The translations under genes and the position numbers were made by a program. Shown in pieces: positions 16,209 through 24,964 of a DNA stretch of 50,532 nt. Origin of the DNA: Alphaproteobacteria bacterium (GTDB lineage Bacteria; Pseudomonadota; Alphaproteobacteria; DSM-16000; Inquilinaceae). Under the pieces are notes generated by a model. That model saw nothing but the letters and a program-made list of their open reading frames with translations, was not told the DNA's origin and made no database searches. Every line of letters begins with the position of its first letter. Positions within the stretch are counted from its first letter, which is position 1. The stretch covers positions 1 through 50,532 of the forward strand of contig JANQSN010000023.1 in the NCBI GenBank assembly GCA_028284045.1, written 5' to 3'.

Positions 16209-17357
16209 ATGCGTAAGCGGCCGGCGCGCCGCCGCCCGGACCGCGGCACCTACGGGGTCAGCGAGCCTGACCTGAAGGAGCGTTGGCCGTGGCTCGGCCC
16301 CGACCTGCAGACGGTGCGCAACCAGGTGGTCGCCTCGCTCGGCCGGCGGCCCGACCCGCTGATCGGTTTTCCCGGCGAGCGCCTGACCTTCGTCATGCCG
16401 GACGGGTCCGGCGATCGGCTGACCGGCATGCTCCATCGCCCCCTGGCGGCGACGCGGGTGCCGTTGGTCGTCCTGGTCCACGGTCTGACCGGCTGCCAGG
16501 ACAGCCGCTACCTGCTGTCCACGGCGCGGGTGTTGCTCGGGCGCGGTTTCCCGGTTTTGCGCCTCAATCTGCGGGGCGCCGGCCCGCTGGCGGGGCGCTG
16601 CCGGGGCCACTACCACGCCGGCCGCAGCGAGGACCTGGCGGCGGTGCTGGCAACGCTGAAGACCCAGGGGGCCGACGACAACGGTGTCGCGCTGGTCGGC
16701 TACTCGCTGGGCGCCAACATGATGTTGAAGATGTTGGGCGAGCTGGGCGGCGAGGCGCGCGACCTCAACATCCGCTGCGCCGTCTCGGTCAGCGCGCCGA
16801 TCGATCTGGCCGCCACCGCGCGCCGGATGATGGCCTTGCGAAACCGGCTTTACCAGGTTTGGCTACTGCGCCGTATGAAGGCGGAGTTCGCCGGCACACC
16901 GCTCGGCGGTAAGCCGGACGACCGCGAAGCGCAGGCGCGCCGGGCCGGGCAAGGGGCCCGCACGGTGTGGGAGTTCGACGACGTCCTGGTCGCCCCGCTG
17001 AACGGGTTCGGCGACGCGGCGACCTACTACCGCATCAATCACGCCCGCGCCTATCTCGACGACATTCGCGTGCCCACCCTGATCATCCATGCCCAGGACG
17101 ATCCGTGGATCCCCGCGGAGCCGTATCTGACCTATGGCTGGCGGGCCAACCGCTTCCTCCTGCCCGTGCTGCCCCATCGTGGCGGGCATGTCGGCTTCCA
17201 CATGGCCGGCGCAACGACACCGTGGCACGACCGCGCGACGGCCCGATTCCTGGAGCGGTTGTTCGGCGGTGGTCCCGGCCGGCTGGAGCGCGACCCGCTG
17301 GGCGTCGTCGATCGGCTGAACGCCAGCCTGTCGGGCCGGCTGCAGCAGACCGACTGA
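16209..17357 (+). CDS. YheT-family alpha/beta hydrolase
   Basis: The 382-residue protein matches the YheT/ABHD1-3 family. It has VLVHGLTGCQDSRYLLSTARVLLGRGF, then LRLNLRGAGPL, the nucleophile motif VGYSLGANM, an Asp in IIHAQDDPWIP and the His in HRGGHVGF. The family comprises esterases, some acting on lipids. The bacterial role is not firmly known. It probably shares a transcript with the preceding hydrolase. A hairpin CGGCGGC/GCCGCCG (17371-17392) sits between it and the converging gene. Confidence 0.9.
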   Translation: MRKRPARRRPDRGTYGVSEPDLKERWPWLGPDLQTVRNQVVASLGRRPDPLIGFPGERLTFVMPDGSGDRLTGMLHRPLAATRVPLVVLVHGLTGCQDSRYLLSTARVLLGRGFPVLRLNLRGAGPLAGRCRGHYHAGRSEDLAAVLATLKTQGADDNGVALVGYSLGANMMLKMLGELGGEARDLNIRCAVSVSAPIDLAATARRMMALRNRLYQVWLLRRMKAEFAGTPLGGKPDDREAQARRAGQGARTVWEFDDVLVAPLNGFGDAATYYRINHARAYLDDIRVPTLIIHAQDDPWIPAEPYLTYGWRANRFLLPVLPHRGGHVGFHMAGATTPWHDRATARFLERLFGGGPGRLERDPLGVVDRLNASLSGRLQQTD

Positions 17358-17382
17358 TCGCCGGCGGCGACGGCGGCGAAGC

Positions 17383-18054
17383 TCAGCCGCCGCCGACGAT
17401 CTCGAACAGGCTGGCGGCCTGGTCGGGATGGAAGCGGATGGTCACCTCGTCCCGGCCGCCACAGCCCATCAGGGTCCAGCGTTCGGTCCAGGCCGCGTCC
17501 GGCGCGGCGACGACCCCGCCGGCGGGGGGATCGACGACGCGGCTGTCGACCACCGCCAGTTCCGGACACTCCGCTACCGTCCCTTCGGCGAACGCCGTCA
17601 GAACCTCCACCGCGCCGTGCTGCAAGACGGGCTGGGCCAGCGTCTCGCCGGGGATCCCGACATCGACGGAGATGCCGGCGGCATCGGCGACGAAGTGCAG
17701 ATTGACCATGCGCGCCTGTCCGCAGCGGCGCACCTGCCAGCGCTCCCACCACGCGCCCGCGGTGGGCTGGGCGGCGCCGGTGTCGAACCGGGCGGCGACC
17801 GGCGGTTCGATGGCCGTGCGCTCACCCACCGTGCGCTCCCCGCAGGCCGGCGGCATCGCGGCGTCGGCGGCAAGCGCCGCGGCGGCGGCCCGGCCCAGAT
17901 GGTCCGGCGAGTCGGCGAAGCGGTCGAAGCGCGCCTGATCGGCCGCTGCCGGCGCCGTCCCGGCGAACACCGCGCACAACAGCGGCAGGACCACCCGGTA
18001 TCGGCGGCGATGGTGGCTGTCGGCGGAAGCGTGTGGGAGGATCATCGCAGGCAT
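17383..18054 (-). CDS. Secreted hypothetical protein
   Basis: The protein of about 223 residues belongs to no family I recognise. After a short basic start it has a signal peptide (VVLPLLCAVFAGTAPAAADQ), so it should be periplasmic or secreted. The mature part contains two similar segments, AWWERWQVRRCGQARMVNLHFV and AWTERWTLMGCGGRDEVTIRFH. This suggests an internally duplicated domain with conserved Trp-Glu-Arg-Trp and Cys. The start is uncertain (ATG 18054 or 18045). It converges on the YheT gene. Confidence 0.7.
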   Translation of the reverse strand: MPAMILPHASADSHHRRRYRVVLPLLCAVFAGTAPAAADQARFDRFADSPDHLGRAAAAALAADAAMPPACGERTVGERTAIEPPVAARFDTGAAQPTAGAWWERWQVRRCGQARMVNLHFVADAAGISVDVGIPGETLAQPVLQHGAVEVLTAFAEGTVAECPELAVVDSRVVDPPAGGVVAAPDAAWTERWTLMGCGGRDEVTIRFHPDQAASLFEIVGGG

Positions 18055-18285
18055 CGACCCTTGAAGGGCAGGGCAGACGGAGGCCCGGCGCCCGCGGATC
18101 GGCCGGGTGGACATCTGCCGGGAGAGGTGTGGAAGGCGCGCACCATAGGGACGCCGGCCCGAGGGCGCAAGCGATGCGGGCGGTCGCGCGACGGCTGCAC
18201 CTTGCCTTCGCCCCAATGCCCATGCCAAACCCGCGCCCGATCGCAGCCCCCCGATCCCATCCCATCAACCGCGATACGATCCGCC

Positions 18286-19734
18286 ATGACCGTCCTCGAC
18301 CGTTCCCATCTCGATCTCGGCGACACCCTGCACCGCACCGCCGACCGGTGCCGGGCGCTCGGCGTGCACGACTATGTGCTGACGATCGTCGATCGCGACC
18401 TGTCCGTCGTGCTGCGCCTGGTCGACCGCATCGAGGCCGAACTCAAGGACCGCGGGCTCGGCCGGGTGCGGCGGCTGTGCGCGCCGGCGCCGCTGTGCGA
18501 CGCGCTGGCGGCGCATCTGCCGGCGCTGGAGACGGTGCACGGCGGCACGGCTGAGACGGAGGTGGTGCTCGCCTTCGCCGACCACGACGATCCGGACGCG
18601 ACCCCACCGGCGCCGGAGGTGCGGCTGTCGGTGGAGGGTCCGGTCGGACGCATCCATCTCAACCGGCCAAAGGCGCTCAACGCCCTTTCCTTGGGCATGA
18701 TCCGGGCGATCGATCCGCAGCTTCGGGTGTGGGCGGCCGATCCGTCGGTCCGCTGCGTGGTGATCACCGGCGAAGGGGGGCGGGCCTTCTGCGCCGGCGG
18801 CGATGTGCGCTCGGTCTACGATTCCGGCCTCGCCGATCCGCACGGCGCCGACCCGAACGGCACCAGCGTGACCTTCTTCCGCGAGGAGTACACGCTCAAC
18901 CATCTGATCCACTGGTTCCCGAAACCCTTCGTGTCGCTGGTGGGCGGGATCGTCATGGGCGGCGGGGTCGGGCTGACCATGCACGGCTCGCATCGGGTCG
19001 TCGGCGACGACGTGGTGTTCGCCATGCCGGAGACCGGGATCGGGCTGTTCCCGGATATCGGCGCGGGCTGGTTCTTGCCGCGCTTCGCCGGCTTGACCGG
19101 CCGGCTGATCGGGCTGACCGGGCGGCGCCTCGATGCCGCCGACTGCCTCTATGCCGGCTATGCGACGCATCGCGGGCCGGCCGCCAGCCTGCAGGCGGTG
19201 CTGGCCGCACTGATCGAGGCCGATTGGCCGGCGGGAGATGATCGGCGCGCGCTGGATGCGACGGTCGATGCCGTCCTGGCGCGCGTGTTGCCGCCGGGCG
19301 GGGCGGGCGACGGCTTCCTGGCCCGCGAGCGGGAAGTCATCGGCCGGACCTTTGCCGGGTCGAGCATCGAGGCGATCGCCGCGGCCCTGGCCGCGGAACC
19401 CGCGCCCTGGGCGCGCGAGGCGCTTGATACCTTCGCCAGCGTCTCTCCGACCTCGCTGAAGGTGACGCTGCGCCAGCTCCAGCTCGGCCAGACCATGACC
19501 TATGACCAGGTGGTCACCATGGAGTATCGGATGAGCCAATGGGCCATGGCCCATCACGACTTCTACGAGGGCATTCGCGCGGTCCTCGTCGACAAGGACA
19601 AGTCCCCGCGCTGGCAGCCGGCGCAGATCGAAGCGGTGCACGCGCAGACGGTGGAGGCCGCCTTCCAGGCCCTCGGCGCTGCCGATCTGGTGCTGGCACC
19701 GCCGGCCGGACCGGGCTTGCGCCCCGGCGCCTGA
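18286..19734 (+). CDS. 3-Hydroxyisobutyryl-CoA hydrolase with extra N-terminal domain
   Basis: The 482-residue protein has a crotonase-fold hydrolase from about residue 110 (VEGPVGRIHLNRPKALNALS, FCAGGDVRSVY, GGIVMGGGVGL, MPETGIGLFPDIGAGWFL). The last motif marks the HIBCH branch, which hydrolyses 3-hydroxyisobutyryl-CoA in valine breakdown. Family members are usually about 350-390 residues. Here the first ~110 residues (helical, with LRLVDRIEAELKDRGLGRVRRL) are additional and continuous with the enzyme in frame. The start is the ATG at 18286, which lies in a region free of competing genes. Confidence 0.88.
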   Translation: MTVLDRSHLDLGDTLHRTADRCRALGVHDYVLTIVDRDLSVVLRLVDRIEAELKDRGLGRVRRLCAPAPLCDALAAHLPALETVHGGTAETEVVLAFADHDDPDATPPAPEVRLSVEGPVGRIHLNRPKALNALSLGMIRAIDPQLRVWAADPSVRCVVITGEGGRAFCAGGDVRSVYDSGLADPHGADPNGTSVTFFREEYTLNHLIHWFPKPFVSLVGGIVMGGGVGLTMHGSHRVVGDDVVFAMPETGIGLFPDIGAGWFLPRFAGLTGRLIGLTGRRLDAADCLYAGYATHRGPAASLQAVLAALIEADWPAGDDRRALDATVDAVLARVLPPGGAGDGFLAREREVIGRTFAGSSIEAIAAALAAEPAPWAREALDTFASVSPTSLKVTLRQLQLGQTMTYDQVVTMEYRMSQWAMAHHDFYEGIRAVLVDKDKSPRWQPAQIEAVHAQTVEAAFQALGAADLVLAPPAGPGLRPGA

Positions 19735-19916
19735 TCCTCGGTCCGGGGGGCGAGATCGGAACTCTTCGTTAACAGGTCGGTCGTATTCTCGCAGCTATTG
19801 GCTGGGGAAGAGTCCTGGCTGCCCCTGAGTCGCGGGCGTTCCGGCGCCGCGGGTCGCCAGAGCTAAAGAACCGGTCGACGGCGCCGATGGAACTCGGCTA
19901 GTGGGGAGATTGAGCC

Positions 19917-20390
19917 GTGCAGCATCCGTATTTCCGCAGCATCGTGCTGATTGAGCGTCTGCACCGGCAATTCCTGGAGTTGCTGAAGGCGGAACTGGAC
20001 CGTCAGGGCATTCGCGACATCAACAACGTTCAAACGCTGATTCTCTATAATATCGGCAGGGATGAGTTGACGGTCGGCGAGTTGACGCAGCGCGGTTACT
20101 ACCTGGGATCGAACGTGTCCTACAACGTCAAGAAGATGGTCGAGAATGACTATCTGGTGCAGGAGCGTTCCCAGCACGACCGCCGCTCCATGCGGGTTCG
20201 GCTGTCGGCGAAGGGCTTGGCGTTGTGCGAGCAGGTCCGCACGATGTTCGACGGTCAGGTGGAGGCGCTGTCCGGCTCCGACGTATCGCCAGAGGCGTTG
20301 GAGCAGCTCAATGACAGCTTGCTTCGTCTGGAGCGGTTCTGGCTGTCGCGCGCCCAGCACTCCATGGCGTCGATTTCGTCGGCTGCCTGA
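19917..20390 (+). CDS. LdtR-like MarR-family regulator
   Basis: The 157-residue winged-helix protein has a recognition region LTQRGYYLGSNVSYNVKKMVENDYL and a wing ERSQHDRRSMRVRLSAKG. These match the alphaproteobacterial LdtR group, which in Liberibacter and Sinorhizobium controls an L,D-transpeptidase and stress responses. The start is GTG, with GGGGAG 8 nt upstream. The small DUF6898 gene follows 27 bp later. The 180 bp upstream carry no gene and presumably its promoter. Confidence 0.85.
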   Translation: MQHPYFRSIVLIERLHRQFLELLKAELDRQGIRDINNVQTLILYNIGRDELTVGELTQRGYYLGSNVSYNVKKMVENDYLVQERSQHDRRSMRVRLSAKGLALCEQVRTMFDGQVEALSGSDVSPEALEQLNDSLLRLERFWLSRAQHSMASISSAA

Positions 20391-20417
20391 CACAACACAG
20401 TTGCCGAAACGGGCGCC

Positions 20418-20612
20418 ATGACCGGCCGGGGCGAAGTGCTGCTTGAGTTCGTCGATATGGGCCGGTTCATCCGCGTCAATGCGGTGGATCCGGATACCGG
20501 AACGGAAGTGGCCATTTCCGGGCCGCGATCGGCGGGTCAGGAGGCCCTGACCCGCACCGCGGTCGCCAAGCTGAACTACCGTCTGGAGAAGTTGGGGCAA
20601 TCCCGGCGCTGA
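20418..20612 (+). CDS. DUF6898 family small protein
   Basis: The 64-residue protein (GEVLLEFVDMGRFIRVNAVDP, DTGTEVAISGP, ALTRTAVAKLNYRLEK) fits the small alphaproteobacterial family DUF6898 of unknown function. It is cytoplasmic and has no membrane segment. It reads with the LdtR-like gene and converges on mucR. Confidence 0.75.
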   Translation: MTGRGEVLLEFVDMGRFIRVNAVDPDTGTEVAISGPRSAGQEALTRTAVAKLNYRLEKLGQSRR

Positions 20613-20645
20613 CCGCGACCGTCGGGCACCGCCTCAGCCGTCCCT

Positions 20646-21095
20646 TCAGCCCTTGCGGCGCCGGCTGGCACCCCGCGCGCCGCGACCCAGACCGATCTTC
20701 TTGGCGAAAGCCGATCTTTGCTCGGCGTAATTGGGCGCCACCATGGGATAATCCGGTGGCAGGCCCCATTTCGCCCGATACTCGTCCGGCGTCATATTGT
20801 ACGTCGTGCGGAGATGCCGCTTCAGCATCTTCAGCTTCTTGCCGTCTTCCAGACAGACGATGTAGTCCGGCTGAACCGAGCGGCGAATCGGCACCGCCGG
20901 TTTCTGCGGCTGCACCTGGGGCTCCGGCGCCGGGGCTTCGGAACTCCGCAAAGTCTCGTGAACGGCGTTGATCAGATCGGGGAGCTGGTCGGCAGTAACC
21001 GGATTTTTACTGACGTACGAAGACACGATCTGTGCCGTCATCCGCAGCATCTCGGTCCGATCGATCTCCGTGACCGATCCATCATTTGCGCTCAT
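20646..21095 (-). CDS. mucR: MucR/Ros-family transcriptional regulator
   Basis: The 149-residue protein has an N-terminal oligomerisation part (MLRMTAQIVSSYVSKNPV) and a C-terminal Ros-type zinc-finger-like domain (DYIVCLEDGKKLKMLKRHL, NMTPDEYRAKWGLPPDYPMVAPNY). One Cys and one His of a Ros finger are seen, but the position often holding a second His reads TTY. This finger may therefore be zinc-poor, as reported for some Mesorhizobium relatives. MucR proteins are H-NS-like global regulators. AGAGGA precedes the ATG, and a palindrome upstream may be an operator. Confidence 0.92.
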   Translation of the reverse strand: MSANDGSVTEIDRTEMLRMTAQIVSSYVSKNPVTADQLPDLINAVHETLRSSEAPAPEPQVQPQKPAVPIRRSVQPDYIVCLEDGKKLKMLKRHLRTTYNMTPDEYRAKWGLPPDYPMVAPNYAEQRSAFAKKIGLGRGARGASRRRKG

Positions 21096-21125
21096 TTGGA
21101 TATCCTCTCCAAACCGGGCTCATGG

Positions 21126-21139
21126 TGAGACGAGTCTCA
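21126..21139. promoter_or_regulatory. Palindrome in the mucR promoter region
   Basis: TGAGAC-GA-GTCTCA lies 31-44 bp upstream of the mucR ATG. TTGACA on the - strand at 21154-21159 may be a -35, but no well-spaced -10 follows. MucR proteins commonly repress themselves, so this is a candidate operator. The rest of 21140-21393 is comparatively AT-rich and shows no convincing gene. Confidence 0.35.
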
Positions 21140-21393
21140 TAGTCGTGCCATCCTGTCAACGTGAATTGTTGCCACTACTCTGGTCATGTTGTGGAGACGG
21201 CGAGTTTGGCAAGTCGGCGCCGCTATAGAGGCCTAGATGTCGATAAATTGTGTGGTCCAAAAATCTTACGACGGGTTGACCGAACGGTCGGCCGTGATCC
21301 GCCGACACACGCAGGGGAGGTGGCGTTGGCGCGTCTAAACGTGCGAGAGTTGGCCTCGATCTTCGAAGCGATGCAGCGGGCGGGCAGCCATCC

Positions 21394-21843
21394 ATGACCA
21401 CTTCTCGGCGGATCGTCATCGCGTCCGACCATGCCGGTGTCGTGCTAAAGCGGGCGGTCGCGGCGTGGCTCGCCGACCAGGGGCACACGGTCGAGGATTT
21501 AGGGCCCGATACCGACCAGTCCGTCGACTACCCGGATTTCGGCGATGCGACAGCGCGGCGAATCGCGGAATCGCCGGGCGCGCTGGGCATCGTCATCTGC
21601 GGCACCGGCATCGGCATCTCCATCGCCGCCAACCGGTACCGGGGGATCCGCGCCGCCCTGTGCCACGACGTGACGACGGCCAAGCTGGCCAGACAGCACA
21701 ACGACGCCAATATCCTGGCACTCGGCGCCCGCGTCGTGGGCACCGGCGTCGCCCTCGATTGTGTGGACGCGTTTCTGTCGACCGACTATGACGGCGGACG
21801 ACATGACCGTCGCGTGGCCAAGCTGGACCGCGCCGGGGCCTGA
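21394..21843 (+). CDS. rpiB: Ribose 5-phosphate isomerase B
   Basis: The 149-residue protein has ASDHAGVVLKRAV at the N-terminus, the active-site Cys in ICGTGIGISIAANR and ALCHDVTTAKLARQHNDANIL. These are the hallmarks of RpiB, which interconverts ribose 5-phosphate and ribulose 5-phosphate in the pentose phosphate pathway. It heads the conserved block ahead of glyA. An in-frame extension or a short ORF ending at its ATG (TGA overlap) was considered but is not supported. Confidence 0.96.
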   Translation: MTTSRRIVIASDHAGVVLKRAVAAWLADQGHTVEDLGPDTDQSVDYPDFGDATARRIAESPGALGIVICGTGIGISIAANRYRGIRAALCHDVTTAKLARQHNDANILALGARVVGTGVALDCVDAFLSTDYDGGRHDRRVAKLDRAGA

Positions 21844-21975
21844 TCGGAGCGTAACGGGATCTACCGCGACGCCCCGGCACCGCCATCGGGACGGCGACGG
21901 CATCGTCGCGGCCGCTTGCCGCCGGCCCTTTCGCGCTCAGGGCAGAAAGGCCGGTCAGTAGAAGGAAACCGACCC

Positions 21976-23301
21976 TTGTCGCCAACCGCCACCGGCGGCG
22001 CCGCAGCCGCCACCACCAGCACCGGTGCTGCACCACAATCCTTCTTCGCCGCCGGGGTCGCGGAAAGCGATCCCGACCTTGCCGCGGCGCTCGCCCGGGA
22101 GCTTGGCCGCCAGCAGGATCAGATCGAGCTGATCGCCAGCGAGAACATCGTCAGCCGCGCCGTCCTGGAGGCGCAGGGCTCGGTGCTGACCAACAAATAC
22201 GCCGAGGGCTATCCGGGGCGCCGCTACTACGGCGGCTGCGTCTATGTCGACGAGGCGGAGTCGCTGGCGATCGACCGCGTCACCCGGCTGTTCGACTGCG
22301 CCTTCGCAAATGTCCAGCCGCATTCCGGCGCCCAGGCCAACCAAGCGGTGATGCTGGCGCTGGTCAAGCCGGGCGAGACGGTGATGGGGCTGTCGCTGGC
22401 CGCCGGCGGCCATCTCACCCATGGCGCCCCGCCCAACCTGTCGGGCAAGTGGTTCAACGCCGTCGCCTATGGCGTCGACCGCGAGACGGCGCGCATCGAT
22501 TTCGACGAGGTGGAGCGCCTGGCGCGGGAGCATCGCCCGCGGCTGATCATCGCCGGGGGCTCGGCCTATCCCCGGTTCATCGACTTCGCGCGGTTCCGCG
22601 CGATCGCCGATGCGGTGGGCGCCTATTTCCTGGTGGACATGGCCCATTTCGCCGGGCTGGTCGCCGGCGGCGTCCATCCCAGCCCGCTGCCGCACGCCCA
22701 TGTCGTGACCTCCACGACCCACAAGACGCTGCGCGGTCCGCGCGGCGGCATCATCCTGTCGAACGACGCCGATCTGGGCCGCAAGATCAACTCCGCGGTG
22801 TTCCCCGGCCTGCAGGGCGGCCCGCTGATGCATGTCATCGCCGCGAAGGCGGTGGCCTTCGGCGAGGCGCTGACCGACGAGTTCAAGGACTATGCCGCCC
22901 GGGTGCGCGACAACGCCGCCCGGCTGGCCGACCGCTTGACCGAAGGCGGGCTTGCCATCGTTTCCGGCGGCACGGATACGCATCTGGCGCTGGTCGATCT
23001 CCGGCCAAAGGGACTGACCGGCAACATCGCCGAGGACAGCCTGGAGCGCGCCGGCATCACCTGCAACAAGAACGGCGTGCCCTTCGACCCGGAGAAGCCG
23101 ACGGTGACGTCGGGCATTCGCGTCGGCGCGCCGGCGGCGACCACCCGCGGCTTCGGCCCGACGGAGTTCGACGAGGTCGCGGCGATGATGGTCGAGGTGC
23201 TCGACGGCTTGGCGGCGAACCGGGAGGACAATTCCCGGGTCGAGACGGCGGTTCGCCAGCGTGTGGCGGCGCTTTGCCGGCGCTTTCCGATCTACGGTTA
23301 G
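21976..23301 (+). CDS. glyA: Serine hydroxymethyltransferase
   Basis: The PLP enzyme of about 441 residues converts serine and tetrahydrofolate to glycine and methylene-THF. Motifs: [29 protein letters not shown], the PLP-lysine motif [16 protein letters not shown] and [18 protein letters not shown] at 21976 is chosen as start because GAAGGA lies 9 nt before it. The only in-frame ATG upstream (21916) would add a poor low-complexity leader. The N-terminus is still slightly longer than usual. The 130 bp after rpiB show no recognisable riboswitch. Confidence 0.94.
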   Translation: MSPTATGGAAAATTSTGAAPQSFFAAGVAESDPDLAAALARELGRQQDQIELIASENIVSRAVLEAQGSVLTNKYAEGYPGRRYYGGCVYVDEAESLAIDRVTRLFDCAFANVQPHSGAQANQAVMLALVKPGETVMGLSLAAGGHLTHGAPPNLSGKWFNAVAYGVDRETARIDFDEVERLAREHRPRLIIAGGSAYPRFIDFARFRAIADAVGAYFLVDMAHFAGLVAGGVHPSPLPHAHVVTSTTHKTLRGPRGGIILSNDADLGRKINSAVFPGLQGGPLMHVIAAKAVAFGEALTDEFKDYAARVRDNAARLADRLTEGGLAIVSGGTDTHLALVDLRPKGLTGNIAEDSLERAGITCNKNGVPFDPEKPTVTSGIRVGAPAATTRGFGPTEFDEVAAMMVEVLDGLAANREDNSRVETAVRQRVAALCRRFPIYG

Positions 23302-23311
23302 GGACCGGGGA

Positions 23312-23330
23312 GGGCCGCCCCGGGCGGCCC
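23312..23330 (+). terminator. GC hairpin between glyA and nrdR
   Basis: GGGCCGCC-CCG-GGCGGCCC forms an 8-bp stem just after the glyA stop. No U tract follows, so it is more likely an mRNA-stabilising or attenuating hairpin than a full terminator. Confidence 0.4.
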
Positions 23331-23352
23331 TTCGGCGGGAGGAGGGGCGTGA

Positions 23353-23811
23353 ATGCGGTGTCCGTTCTGCGGTCATGACGACACCCAGGTGAAGGACAGC
23401 CGGCCGACGGAGGACAACTCCGCCATCCGTCGGCGGCGGTCCTGTCCAGCCTGCGGTGCCCGCTTCACCACCTTCGAGCGCATCCAGCTCCGCGAGCTAA
23501 CGGTGGTCAAATCGACCGGCTCACGCGAACCGTTCGATCGTGAGAAGCTGATGCGCTCGCTCAGCATCGCGCTCAGGAAGCGCCCGGTGGATCCGGACCG
23601 GGTGGAGCGCATGGTCAACTCCATGGTCCGGCAGTTGGAAAGCTCCGGCGAGAGCGAGATCCAGTCGCGCACCATCGGCGAGATGTCGATGAAGGCGCTG
23701 GAGGCGCTGGATAAGGTCGCCTATGTCCGCTACGCCTCGGTCTATCGCGATTTCGCCGAGCCGAATGCCTTCACGGAATTCGTCGGCCGGCTGCAGTTGA
23801 CGGCCGATTGA
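23353..23811 (+). CDS. nrdR: Transcriptional repressor NrdR
   Basis: The 152-residue protein has an N-terminal zinc ribbon (C3, C6, C31, C34 in [10 protein letters not shown] and [14 protein letters not shown]). An ATP-cone domain follows ([29 protein letters not shown]). NrdR binds (d)ATP and represses ribonucleotide reductase genes. GGAGGAGGGG precedes the ATG. The gene lies between glyA and ribD, its usual place in alphaproteobacteria. Confidence 0.98.
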   Translation: MRCPFCGHDDTQVKDSRPTEDNSAIRRRRSCPACGARFTTFERIQLRELTVVKSTGSREPFDREKLMRSLSIALRKRPVDPDRVERMVNSMVRQLESSGESEIQSRTIGEMSMKALEALDKVAYVRYASVYRDFAEPNAFTEFVGRLQLTAD

Positions 23812-23815
23812 GGCA

Positions 23816-24961
23816 GTGGCCGAGGGGGCGGACGCCGATCGCCGCTGGATGGACCATGCGTTGCGCCTGGGCGCTCGTGCGCTCGGGCACTCGGCCCCGA
23901 ACCCCGCGGTCGGCTGCGTGATCGTTCGGCCCCGCCCGGGTGGCGCGGGGGCCGTGGTCGGGCAGGGCTGGACCGGTGCCGGCGGGCGGCCCCATGCCGA
24001 GACGGTCGCCCTGGCCCAGGCCGGGCCGGCCGCCGCCGGTGCCACCGCTTACGTAACGCTGGAGCCGTGCAGCCACCACGGGCAGACGCCGCCCTGCGCC
24101 GATGCGCTGATCGCCGCCGGCATCGCCCGCGTCGTCGTCGCGATCGGCGATCCGGACGAGCGGGTCGACGGCCGGGGGCTGCGGCGCCTGGAAGAGGCGG
24201 GGGTCGCGGTCACCACCGGGGTCGGCGCGGCGGCGGCGGCGCGGCTCAACGCCGGCTTTCTGGCGACGCGCCGGCGCGGCCGGCCGCTGATCGCGCTGAA
24301 GGTGGCGGCGTCGCTGGACGGCCGCATCGCCACGGCGAACCGACAGAGCCGCTGGATCACCGGGCCGGCAGCCCGCGCGCGCGGCCACGCGCTGCGCGCC
24401 GCCTATGACGCCATCCTGGTCGGCGGCGGCACGGCGATCCTCGACGACCCGCTTCTGACCTGCCGGCTGCCGGGGCTGGCCGACCGGTCGCCGGTGCGCA
24501 TCGTCGTCGACCGCCATCTGCGGCTGCCGTTGACGGCGCGGCTGGTGGCCACGGCGGCAACCGTGCCGACTTGGATCGTCACGCTCAGCGGCGCCGATCG
24601 GGCGCGCGTGCGCGCGCTGGCCGATTGCGGGGTCGCGGTGGTGGAGATCGACGAGACGGGTCCCGGCGAGATGGATCTCGCCCGGATGGCGGCGGCGCTG
24701 GCGGCGCGCGGCCTGACGCGGGTGCTGGTGGAAGGCGGGGCGCGGCTGTCGGCCCTGCTCTTGTCGCGCGACCTGATCGATCGGATCTATTGGTTCCGGT
24801 CGGCCGGCGTGCTGGGCGGCGACGCGCTGGCGGCGGTCGCGGCGCTGGGCCTGGATCACCCCGACGGCCAGATCGGTTTCCGGCGCGTCGACGGGGCGGC
24901 CCTGGGCGACGACGCCCTGGACGTCTTCGACCGTATCGGCGGGGCGCTCGACGTCGCTTAG
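23816..24961 (+). CDS. ribD: Bifunctional riboflavin biosynthesis deaminase/reductase RibD
   Basis: The 381-residue protein catalyses the deamination and side-chain reduction steps after GTP cyclohydrolase II. The deaminase half has the zinc motifs GRPHAETVAL and EPCSHHGQTPPCADAL. The reductase half runs from about residue 150 (PLIALKVAASLDGRIA, ILVGGGTAILDDPLLTCR, LVEGGARL). The start is GTG, 4 bp after the nrdR stop. The reading frame ends at the edge of an inserted segment that separates it from ribE. Confidence 0.96.
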   Translation: MAEGADADRRWMDHALRLGARALGHSAPNPAVGCVIVRPRPGGAGAVVGQGWTGAGGRPHAETVALAQAGPAAAGATAYVTLEPCSHHGQTPPCADALIAAGIARVVVAIGDPDERVDGRGLRRLEEAGVAVTTGVGAAAAARLNAGFLATRRRGRPLIALKVAASLDGRIATANRQSRWITGPAARARGHALRAAYDAILVGGGTAILDDPLLTCRLPGLADRSPVRIVVDRHLRLPLTARLVATAATVPTWIVTLSGADRARVRALADCGVAVVEIDETGPGEMDLARMAAALAARGLTRVLVEGGARLSALLLSRDLIDRIYWFRSAGVLGGDALAAVAALGLDHPDGQIGFRRVDGAALGDDALDVFDRIGGALDVA

Positions 24962-24964
24962 ACC

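Noticed and set aside
21161..21397. 78-codon ORF overlapping the rpiB start by ATGA
   Set aside because: It shows no family motifs and lies in the AT-richer mucR/rpiB intergenic region, with composition unlike neighbouring genes. Only its last part looks protein-like, which is too little to call.
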